From contig JAHZHG010000233.1 in the NCBI GenBank assembly GCA_019420425.1, positions 1 through 5,183 of the forward strand: a stretch of 5,183 nucleotides of DNA. Direction: 5' to 3'. Every line of letters starts with the position of its first letter. Position 1 is the first letter of the stretch. The stretch is from Clostridiales bacterium. GTDB lineage: Bacteria; Bacillota; Clostridia; Lachnospirales; Lachnospiraceae. Made by a program: the position numbers and the translations under genes. This document shows positions 1 to 5,183 of the stretch, in pieces. Under the pieces are notes generated by a model. That model was not told where the DNA came from, did not search any database, and saw only the letters and a list, made by a program, of their open reading frames with translations.

Positions 1-1095
1 AATAATAATCAGGGGCGTGGAGGGGATGCAGTAGAAGATATCCACGATACGCATGATCAGGTTGTCTATCCATTTTCCAAAATATCCGGCAATCCCGCCC
101 AGGATAACGCCCAGGAAGGCAGCGATAAATACAACAATAAAGCCGATAATCAGGGATACTCTGCCGCCATACATCAGCCGGGTCAGCATATCCATGCCAT
201 TGGTGTCTGTCCCCAGCCAGTGTGCCTTAGACGGCTTTGCATAACGGTCATATACATAGGTTTCCGTACTCTGCGTAACCGACCAGCTGTCTGTATCCGG
301 CTTATACGTAATCGTATAAGTATTCTCTGCACCCTCCGCGTCGGTAAATACAAACTCTTTGATATCGTCGGCAATGGCCTGCTCCAGCTCTTCTTTAAAG
401 GCACGGGAAAGCGTTACCCCGTTCTGCACCGGCTGTACGACAAAGCGGCTCACATATCCCAGCACCTGATCGCCCTGCAGAATGTTGCCCTCTTCGTCCA
501 GCGTATACTCTGTCCCGTCTACGGTAAACCTGCTTTCCCCGTCGGCGGAGGCGGTCAGAGCGCCGCATTTTACCGCAAAGGGAACGTCCACGCCGTCTTC
601 GGTGTTGATAATATCCTTGCTGGCTACGGCCAGCATCTCTCCGTCGGCAGAGACAGAATAGAAATCCTCTCCCGCCGTATGCAGCTCGTAGGTTACATTT
701 TTGTCCTCGAAGGAGGTCTGGCCGCTGTTCATCGCCAGCATAAGCTTTGCCTGAAGCACGCTGCCAAATTCCTTGCCGTCAGCTACCAGATAACGTACCT
801 GATCGTTCTGCACTACGCCTGCATATTCCTTTTCCATATTCGTGTAGGTGTAAAACTGCTCATCCTCACGGTAAGGGCTGATCAGGCCGCCTGCAAACGA
901 GAAAATAAACATCGCCAGCAGCATAGCCAGTCCGACTACGGCCAGACGGTTCCGGAAAAACCGTTTAGCAACCAGCGCTCCGGGAGAAAGGACCTTTACC
1001 CGGCGGTCGTCATTTAAGGACAGCTGCTCTTCCCCATCCGTCTGGACATTGCTCAACGGGCTTTTGCCCTTACGTTCATCCATTTGATCACGCAT
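1..1095 (-). CDS. DppC/OppC-type ABC importer permease with a large extracytoplasmic insertion (3' end cut by the window edge)
   Basis: Second permease of a peptide-type ABC importer, in the cytoplasmic membrane. I translated it by hand; the frame is open for 365 codons down to base 1, so the C-terminus is missing. Residues 51-73 form TM1 (the OppC_N region). Residues 292-315 carry the family signature HWLGTDTNGMDMLTRLMYGG followed by RVSL, and TM2 is about 316-338. The loop ending IMRIVDIFYCIPSTPL matches the family, whose EAA loop would lie beyond the edge. In E. coli OppC about 30 residues separate TM1 from GTD; here there are about 220, soluble and rich in acidic and beta-type segments. 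The ATG at 1095-1093 is chosen because AAAGGAG (1112-1106) lies 10 nt upstream; the in-frame ATG at 1083 is 22 nt away. The gene follows the DppB-like gene by 18 nt and should be cotranscribed. The substrate cannot be told from sequence. Confidence 0.93.
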   Translation of the reverse strand, partial: MRDQMDERKGKSPLSNVQTDGEEQLSLNDDRRVKVLSPGALVAKRFFRNRLAVVGLAMLLAMFIFSFAGGLISPYREDEQFYTYTNMEKEYAGVVQNDQVRYLVADGKEFGSVLQAKLMLAMNSGQTSFEDKNVTYELHTAGEDFYSVSADGEMLAVASKDIINTEDGVDVPFAVKCGALTASADGESRFTVDGTEYTLDEEGNILQGDQVLGYVSRFVVQPVQNGVTLSRAFKEELEQAIADDIKEFVFTDAEGAENTYTITYKPDTDSWSVTQSTETYVYDRYAKPSKAHWLGTDTNGMDMLTRLMYGGRVSLIIGFIVVFIAAFLGVILGGIAGYFGKWIDNLIMRIVDIFYCIPSTPLIII

Positions 1096-1113
1096 GACAA
1101 GTGTTCTCCTTTC

Positions 1114-2100
1114 TTAAGCGATACGTACACGCGGGTCTACCACCGCGTACAGGATATCGGAAATCAGATTGCCTGCCAGGGTCAGAACAGCGATAAACGT
1201 CATATAAAACATGGAAAACGGGATATCTCCTGCAATCATGGCCTGATAAGAGGTCCAGCCGATACCCGGGATAGAAAACAGCGTTTCGGTAATCAGCGCG
1301 CCGGAAAATAGGCCCGGCAGAGAGCCTCCCACAATGGTAACCAGCGGAATCAGGGTATTGCGGAACGCATGATGGTAGATCACCTTCCGCTCACTGAGTC
1401 CCTTGGCCCGTGCGGTACGGATATAGTCGGAGTTTAAAACCTCCAGCATATTGGTACGGGTATAACGCATCAGCGAACCCACAGATACAATAACCAGTGT
1501 GGCAATCGGCAGTACCAGATGGTGCGCCTTATCGAGAAACTTTCCCAGCGTATCCAGCTGGGCATAGTTCCGTCCCACCAGGCCGTACAGGTCGAACCAG
1601 CCCAGGTGTACGGAAAACAACAGCTTCAGCAGTGTGGCAAAAAAGAAGGTGGGCAGGGAAATGCCTACCAGTGCGCCCGCGGTAATGAAGTAGTCCGTAC
1701 GGGAATACTGCCTGGTGGAAGCAATCACGCCCAGGGGAATTGCAATAATCAGCTCCAGTAAAAAAGCAATGCCGCCCATAACAAAGGACAGCCAGATTAC
1801 CTCGCTGAATTTCTGGATTACCGGAACGGTAAATTTCCAGCTGTCGCCGAAGTCGCCGCGGATAGCGTCGCTCAGCCATACAAAATAGCCGGGTACAACC
1901 CCTTTATCCATACCATAGCTGGCGTTCAGCTGATCCAGCCATTCCTGAAACGGCTTGGCTCCGGGAGCCTGAGCCAGCTGCATCGCCATGTTCTCCACAA
2001 AGGAACTGGGGAGACTGCGCATCAGGGCATAAAGGATAAAGGAAACGCAGAAAAGGATCACTACCGACAGCATGAGCCTTTTTGCTATGAATTTTTTCAA
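1114..2100 (-). CDS. DppB/OppB-type ABC importer permease
   Basis: First permease of a dipeptide/oligopeptide/nickel-type ABC importer. It is about 328 residues, close to the usual DppB length (about 310-340), and appears complete. It starts with a positive N-terminus and TM1 (about residues 9-28), then the normal extracytoplasmic loop containing GDFGDSW, then TM segments near 102-127, 138-164, 195-214, 254-276 and 292-319. The cytoplasmic EAA coupling loop, which docks the ATPase, is at about 225-252 (DYIRTARAKGLSERKVIYHH, then AFRNTLIP). The C-terminus is the typical DPRVRIA. The start is non-ATG: two consecutive TTG codons (2103-2101 and 2100-2098) follow AGGAGG at 2113-2108. The second is preferred because its spacer is 7 nt against 4 nt; choosing the first adds one residue. 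The gene sits between the binding protein, behind a hairpin, and the DppC-like gene 18 nt downstream. Confidence 0.95.
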   Translation of the reverse strand: MKKFIAKRLMLSVVILFCVSFILYALMRSLPSSFVENMAMQLAQAPGAKPFQEWLDQLNASYGMDKGVVPGYFVWLSDAIRGDFGDSWKFTVPVIQKFSEVIWLSFVMGGIAFLLELIIAIPLGVIASTRQYSRTDYFITAGALVGISLPTFFFATLLKLLFSVHLGWFDLYGLVGRNYAQLDTLGKFLDKAHHLVLPIATLVIVSVGSLMRYTRTNMLEVLNSDYIRTARAKGLSERKVIYHHAFRNTLIPLVTIVGGSLPGLFSGALITETLFSIPGIGWTSYQAMIAGDIPFSMFYMTFIAVLTLAGNLISDILYAVVDPRVRIA

Positions 2101-2107
2101 CAAAATC

Positions 2108-2114
2108 CCTCCTT
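2108..2114 (-). promoter_or_regulatory. Ribosome binding site of the DppB-like gene, deciding between tandem TTG starts
   Basis: On the minus strand this reads AAGGAGG, a full match to the anti-Shine-Dalgarno core. Two adjacent TTG codons follow, with spacers of 4 and 7 nt from AGGAGG; the 7 nt spacing favours the second TTG. No ATG lies at a suitable distance, so a non-ATG start is required. The nearest in-frame ATG is 10 codons into the gene and would remove the positive N-terminus ahead of TM1. Confidence 0.8.
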
Positions 2115-2131
2115 ATCGAATATTGCTCGTG

Positions 2132-2162
2132 AAAAACGGAGCCGCTCCGTAGGAGCGGCTCC
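2132..2162 (-). terminator. Intercistronic hairpin plus T-tract: probable partial terminator between binding protein and permeases
   Basis: A perfect 11 bp GC-rich stem has arms at 2162-2152 and 2148-2138 with a 3 nt loop (2151-2149). On the minus-strand transcript the arms read GGAGCCGCTCC and GGAGCGGCTCC, followed by G and a run of five T (2136-2132). It starts 15 nt after the binding-protein stop and ends before the permease ribosome binding site. In solute-binding-protein operons, hairpins at this position commonly protect the upstream mRNA or terminate a fraction of transcripts, so binding protein exceeds permease. The T run is short, so leaky termination or 3' end stabilisation is more likely than full termination. 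Confidence 0.72.
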
Positions 2163-2177
2163 TAAACTGGTGTAGAA

Positions 2178-4412
2178 TTAGTTCATCTCCAGTGTCTCAA
2201 CCTCATTCATCCAGGTCCAGTACGGTGTCATATCCGGGGTCAGCGTACTGATGTTTACGCGCTCGGTGGAGAAGATGTAGCATTCGCTTCTCTGGTATAC
2301 CGGTACCTCAACGCCCCAGTCCATGATGATATCCATCGCTGCGGTATACAGCGCTTTGCGGTATGTCTGGTCGGTGGACTGACGTGCGCCTACGATCAGC
2401 TCGTCTAAGTCAGCGTCGTTGATGCAGTAGTAGTTGGTAGCTCCCTGGCTGTGATACAGCTGGTACATATCCGGATCCGGAGTTGCCTGCCAGGCTGCGC
2501 ACCACATTTCTGCAACGCCGGACTGGTAGGTCTGATACAGCTCGGAAGCGGTGGTAATATCGTTTACGTTCAGGGTGAAGCCGATAGAAGCCAGCGCATC
2601 GGATGCATTCTTCAGCAGCAGGAAGGACGGATGGTCGCCGTTTCCGTTTGCTCCAATATTTACCTGATATTCCATTTTAGCGCCTTCGGGAGCCGCGGTA
2701 ACCTTGCCGTCTGCAACGGTGTAGCCGGCTGCCTCGAAGTAGCCCAGAGCAGCCTGTTTAGCTGCTTCATATTTTTCTTCTGCACTCATGCCCTCGGTGT
2801 AGATCGGATTTCCTTCTACATCTACCGAATATGCAACGGTGTAGCCGTCGTCGGTAACCTGCGGAGCAGCCCAGGAGGTGCTGGAAATCGGGTAGTTAAT
2901 TACGGAAGCGGTATCTCCGTAGTAGGAGTCAATTGCCTCATCGCGGTATGCAGCCAGTACGGTTGCAATTGCCTTACGCAGGTTCTTGGACGCGTCGGAT
3001 GCCGGATCGTCGCCTACCTTTACATTGTCTGCGCTCAGTGCGATATAGCCGTAGCCCAGGAAGTCGTACAGCTTGATGGTGACTACGTCGCCTTCCAGCT
3101 CTTCGCTGCCGCCATTGTACTCGGTAATCTGCTTACGCACCTCGCCGGAGTAGGACGGATCGCCGATATCTACGGTGCCTGCCTCAATGCCGACTACCTT
3201 GTCGTCCTCCAGCGTTTCCAGCAGGTTCAGGTATTTGGTCTTCGGCTCGCCCTTATAATAGGTGGGGTTTGCTTCCAGATAAACCGTACCGTTTGCATAC
3301 TCCTTGAAGGTGTATGCGCCGCTGCCCAGAGGCTGAGTGGTCTTGGCGCGTACGCCGGAAAGGTCACCCTTTTCAAAGCCGAACTTATGTGCATCATAAT
3401 CGTATGCAGCCTCATCGCCGTAGTAGTGCAGCGGGGCGATGCCAAAGCTGAACTGATAGCCCATATTTGCAGCGACCTCGGTAGCCACTACGCGCATACT
3501 GTAGTCGCCGGTACGCTGGATACCCTCGATATAATCTACGGATTCGCCCGTTTCGATACCGGTGGTGGAGTAGTTATATACCTCCTCCGGAATCAGGTCT
3601 GCCAGAGCGCTGCCTGCGGTCTCTGCTTCCATAGCGGAGAAGCTCCAGCCATAGTTCTCACCGATAGCCATGAAGAAATCCTTCGCCGTAGCGTCTGCCG
3701 GCAGGTCAGAAAAGCCCCAGTTTGCTGCAGCTCCCGCTACGTCGCCCTCTTCGTTGAGGCCGGCCTCTACACAATAATCTACGATCTCCTGTGCAAAGGC
3801 TGCTCCGCCTTCGTTTACGGCATCCCAGAAGGCCTTCTGCTGCTCTTCGGTCCACAGGCTGAAATCTGTGTTGTCCTCACCGGCCTGTGCCAGAAGCACG
3901 GACAGGGTAGACATACCGGAACGGTACTCTTCCATGCCCAGGATCGGCTGGCTGTAGATGGTGGCAGAACCGTCATAGGTGGGATCTGCATATACGTATA
4001 AGCTGAAAATTACATCGTCAATATCCATCGGGGTTCCGTCGGAAAATACCAGGTCATCCCTCATGGTAAAGTCATAATATACCGTGCCGTCTTCGTTCTC
4101 GGTAACTTCCAAGTCGGAAACACCGTAGTACGTATAGTCGGTTCCGTTATAAGAACGGGTTTCCCCCTCGATTCCTTTTTCTACCAGGGCGCCCACACGG
4201 TCTGCGCCAATCAAAGTGGCAAAGGTCAGGTCAACGACATGCTGATCCTCTGCGCTGGCAGCAAAAAAGGGGGAGAATTTGCCCTCAAAGTGGTTGCTGG
4301 ATGCAACCAGAGTCTTGCCGTCTGCAGACTCGGCTGCGGCTGCACTCATTGCCTGACCGAGACATACGGCCGCGGTAAGGGAAAGTGCAATCAGTCGTTT
4401 TGCATTCTTCAT
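2178..4412 (-). CDS. Extracellular solute-binding protein, family 5 (DppA/OppA-like), oversized
   Basis: Captures the substrate (probably peptides) outside the membrane and delivers it to the two permeases encoded downstream. It is 744 residues from the ATG, against about 500-600 for typical SBP_bac_5 proteins. Residues 1-27 are a signal peptide: KNAKR, a hydrophobic core, then AMSAAAA before the acidic mature start. The only cysteine there (C17) has AAV before it, not a canonical lipobox. Family landmarks: FTMRDDLVFSDGTPMDIDDV (about 115-134), QPLGSGAYTF (about 360-369), KNLRKAIATVL (about 476-486) and WQATPDPDMYQLYHSQG (about 641-657). Residues about 153-293 are an acidic, helix-prone insertion between the DVIFSLYVYADP segment and YIEGIQRTGDYSMRVV. 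The ATG at 4412-4410 (10 nt after AGGAGG) is preferred; a TTG at 4418 (4 nt spacer) would add two residues. Expression is probably driven by the promoter at 4601-4573 through a structured leader. Confidence 0.95.
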   Translation of the reverse strand: MKNAKRLIALSLTAAVCLGQAMSAAAAESADGKTLVASSNHFEGKFSPFFAASAEDQHVVDLTFATLIGADRVGALVEKGIEGETRSYNGTDYTYYGVSDLEVTENEDGTVYYDFTMRDDLVFSDGTPMDIDDVIFSLYVYADPTYDGSATIYSQPILGMEEYRSGMSTLSVLLAQAGEDNTDFSLWTEEQQKAFWDAVNEGGAAFAQEIVDYCVEAGLNEEGDVAGAAANWGFSDLPADATAKDFFMAIGENYGWSFSAMEAETAGSALADLIPEEVYNYSTTGIETGESVDYIEGIQRTGDYSMRVVATEVAANMGYQFSFGIAPLHYYGDEAAYDYDAHKFGFEKGDLSGVRAKTTQPLGSGAYTFKEYANGTVYLEANPTYYKGEPKTKYLNLLETLEDDKVVGIEAGTVDIGDPSYSGEVRKQITEYNGGSEELEGDVVTIKLYDFLGYGYIALSADNVKVGDDPASDASKNLRKAIATVLAAYRDEAIDSYYGDTASVINYPISSTSWAAPQVTDDGYTVAYSVDVEGNPIYTEGMSAEEKYEAAKQAALGYFEAAGYTVADGKVTAAPEGAKMEYQVNIGANGNGDHPSFLLLKNASDALASIGFTLNVNDITTASELYQTYQSGVAEMWCAAWQATPDPDMYQLYHSQGATNYYCINDADLDELIVGARQSTDQTYRKALYTAAMDIIMDWGVEVPVYQRSECYIFSTERVNISTLTPDMTPYWTWMNEVETLEMN

Positions 4413-4422
4413 ATTCAAAATT

Positions 4423-4429
4423 CCTCCTT
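4423..4429 (-). promoter_or_regulatory. Ribosome binding site of the solute-binding protein
   Basis: On the minus strand this reads AAGGAGG. TTG at 4418-4416 lies 4 nt and ATG at 4412-4410 lies 10 nt from AGGAGG, in the same frame. Codon preference favours ATG and short spacing does not exclude TTG. The segment AAGGAGG-A-ATTTTG closely matches AAGGAGG-G-ATTTTG before the DppB-like gene, so the two initiation regions have nearly the same sequence. Confidence 0.8.
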
Positions 4430-4468
4430 GACGATTTGAAGTCCAGAATTTCCGCGAACAAGGGGAGA

Positions 4469-4494
4469 TTATGCTTGTATATATACAAGCATAA
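4469..4494. repeat. Perfect 26 bp AT-rich palindrome in the operon leader
   Basis: Each half reads TTATGCTTGTATA, and the two halves are exact reverse complements with no spacer. It lies about 85 nt downstream of the predicted transcription start. It may be an operator for a dimeric repressor acting as a roadblock, since its CTTGTA...TACAAG core looks like a symmetric regulator site, or it may form an RNA hairpin. It overlaps the adjacent GC palindrome by two bases. The regulator family cannot be assigned from the sequence. Confidence 0.6.
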
Positions 4495-4514
4495 AGGGGG
4501 GATATCCCCCCTTT
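4493..4514. repeat. Perfect 22 bp palindrome with G6/C6 arms
   Basis: The halves read AAAGGGGGGAT and ATCCCCCCTTT and match exactly. As RNA it would form a stable hairpin of nine pairs (three A-U, six G-C) with an AUAU loop. On the minus-strand transcript it is followed by only three T, so it is a weak candidate terminator for readthrough from the upstream gene. It could instead be a leader-stabilising or attenuating hairpin. Confidence 0.6.
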
Positions 4515-4572
4515 GGCTTTATCTCCGCCGCGCGGCCTGTTTTGCTATTATTCTGTTCTTCTCTATAGTCTT

Positions 4573-4601
4573 ATTATACCCTTTTCCGCATTTTTTGTCA
4601 A
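4573..4601 (-). promoter_or_regulatory. Consensus sigma-A promoter for the transporter operon
   Basis: On the minus strand, TTGACA (4601-4596) and TATAAT (4578-4573) are both perfect consensus hexamers separated by exactly 17 bp (4595-4579). An A-rich stretch lies just upstream of the -35. Transcription should start near A4566, giving a leader of about 154 nt before the ATG at 4412. The -35 begins only 7 bases after the stop codon of the upstream membrane protein. A promoter this strong on a nutrient-uptake operon suggests control by a repressor or by leader RNA. Confidence 0.9.
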
Positions 4602-4608
4602 TTTTTTA

Positions 4609-5183
4609 TTATACCGCATTCTCATTTTTGTGCATTTTTCCGATATTTTCCACCGGTTTCCAGATGAGCCGGCGAAACTTTTGCCTAAGAACGAGTGTGG
4701 CAGCAAGCACGCAGGCCTCAAGGAGAAAAAAGAGGAACATATATCCCAGCTTTTCTTCCGCTCCGCAGAGGATAACCTGAATCAGCTCCCCGGCTATGGC
4801 CAGACCCGCGCATCCCGCAGCCAGCGCCATGCGCAGGGGAAGCTTCGGCACCGTGGCTTCATAAATGTATTCCCGCAGCGGCTCTCCTCCGCCGAGCAGC
4901 CTGCACATCCCCCACAGCACGCTGACTATCGCGATCAGGCCGGCCGCATAGGGAAGCAGCACATAAATACTGCCCTCCATCCCCGGAGCAGGAATACAGC
5001 CGGCCGCCACCTTTACCGCCAGAACAGCCGCGCACAGGACAAGCTGCATCATCAGCGTCCGGCGCCTTCCCTCTCCCTGCTCCTGGCAGCTGTACAGCGT
5101 ACCCTGATAAATATACTCTCCATTTTCATTCTTTTTAAAATCATTCAGGTAGGCCCTGCGGCCTTTTCTCTTCGGTTCGTCCA
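4609..5183 (-). CDS. Small four-helix integral membrane protein of unknown function (start at the window edge)
   Basis: The frame is open from the right edge to TAA at 4611-4609, with 190 complete codons visible. The edge bases read TG followed by GAC GAA CCG on the minus strand, so the start codon (ATG, GTG or TTG) probably lies across the edge and the protein would be about 191 residues. A shorter start at the ATG pair 5052-5047 would drop a charged N-terminal domain and is less likely. The N-terminus (about 1-45) is basic and hydrophilic, with DEPKRKGRRAYLNDFKKN and then GEYIYQGTLYSC. Four hydrophobic segments follow at about 46-66, 77-100, 122-142 and 151-170, and the C-terminal tail is basic. 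There are no catalytic motifs and I do not recognise the family. It is codirectional with the transporter operon, but the promoter between them suggests it is a separate unit. No clear terminator follows its stop. Confidence 0.8.
   Translation of the reverse strand, partial: DEPKRKGRRAYLNDFKKNENGEYIYQGTLYSCQEQGEGRRRTLMMQLVLCAAVLAVKVAAGCIPAPGMEGSIYVLLPYAAGLIAIVSVLWGMCRLLGGGEPLREYIYEATVPKLPLRMALAAGCAGLAIAGELIQVILCGAEEKLGYMFLFFLLEACVLAATLVLRQKFRRLIWKPVENIGKMHKNENAV

Larger units (their letters stand above)
4464..4526 (-). promoter_or_regulatory. Structured 5' leader of the transporter operon (candidate three-way junction or attenuator)
   Basis: In the minus-strand transcript GGAGAT (4526-4521) can pair with ATCTCC (4469-4464) over 6 bp. 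This closes a junction from which two hairpins branch: a GC-rich one (4514-4493) and an AU-rich one (about 4492-4470). A competing fold is visible: AAGGGGGGAT (4513-4504) can pair with ATCTCCCCTT (4469-4460) over 10 bp with one G-U pair, which breaks the GC hairpin and the closing stem. Mutually exclusive folds suggest a regulatory leader. I do not recognise a known riboswitch class, and no ligand can be proposed. These pairings were found by eye, not by energy calculation. Confidence 0.4.

Noticed and set aside
220..1017. A 265-codon open frame on the plus strand, antisense to the DppC-like gene
   Set aside because: The minus strand here encodes the permease with its GTD signature in a continuous frame. 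The plus-strand product shows no family features.
2451..4001. A 516-codon open frame on the plus strand, antisense to the binding protein gene
   Set aside because: It lies wholly inside a gene with clear family motifs. Its translation is a cysteine- and hydrophobic-rich sequence with no recognisable domain, and no ribosome binding site was apparent. It looks like an antisense shadow of a gene with low stop frequency on the opposite strand.
4285..4488. A 67-codon minus-strand open frame overlapping the binding protein start and the leader
   Set aside because: It overlaps the signal peptide coding region in another frame, begins inside the palindrome and has no ribosome binding site. It is a frame shadow.
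4469..4492. A seven-codon mini-ORF (MLVYIQA) in the leader, ATG to TAA on the minus strand
   Set aside because: It is contained in the perfect palindrome, so the same peptide reads from both strands, and no Shine-Dalgarno lies at a usable distance. It is probably a by-product of the symmetry.
4493..4514. Classical rho-independent terminator for the upstream membrane protein
   Set aside because: The hairpin is strong, but only three T follow on the minus strand, and it lies downstream of the transporter's own promoter, where full termination would silence the operon. It is kept as a leader element.
4609..5052. Starting the upstream membrane protein at the ATG at 5052
   Set aside because: The frame is open to the window edge, the upstream residues look like real protein, and the last bases (TG before GAC) fit a start codon straddling the edge. 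The ATG at 5052 has no convincing Shine-Dalgarno; the GGGAGAGGG stretch upstream is about 15 nt away.

Overview
The window reads as part of a chromosome from a Gram-positive Firmicute, most likely a clostridial, Lachnospiraceae-like gut anaerobe. This rests on strong AAGGAGG ribosome binding sites, TTG start codons, a consensus sigma-A promoter, moderate GC and the style of the proteins. The genus cannot be named from sequence alone. All supported genes lie on the minus strand, so transcription runs from high to low coordinates.

Layout in order of transcription: (1) 5183-4609, a small four-helix membrane protein of unknown function whose start codon probably straddles the right edge. (2) 4608-4413, an intergenic region with a perfect-consensus promoter (TTGACA, 17 bp, TATAAT) directly after the upstream stop codon. 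It is followed by a leader of about 154 nt holding two abutting perfect palindromes, which can fold as a three-way junction or into an alternative pairing. (3) 4412-2178, a large secreted substrate-binding protein of the peptide/nickel (SBP_bac_5) family. (4) 2177-2101, a short gap with a strong GC-rich hairpin and T-tract that looks like an attenuating terminator. (5) 2100-1114, a DppB/OppB-type permease. (6) 1095-1, a DppC/OppC-type permease cut by the left edge before its EAA loop.

Genes 3 to 5 (binding protein, permease B, permease C) form the usual first half of a dipeptide/oligopeptide ABC importer operon. The DppD/DppF-type ATPases would be expected just beyond the left edge. The core chemistry is ordinary, but two features are not. 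The DppC-like subunit carries an extra region of roughly 190 residues outside the membrane between TM1 and the GTD motif, and the binding protein carries an insertion of about 140 residues and lacks a canonical lipobox. A co-evolved docking arrangement is possible, but that is inference. No RNA genes, CRISPR arrays, insertion sequences or integrase-type elements were seen.
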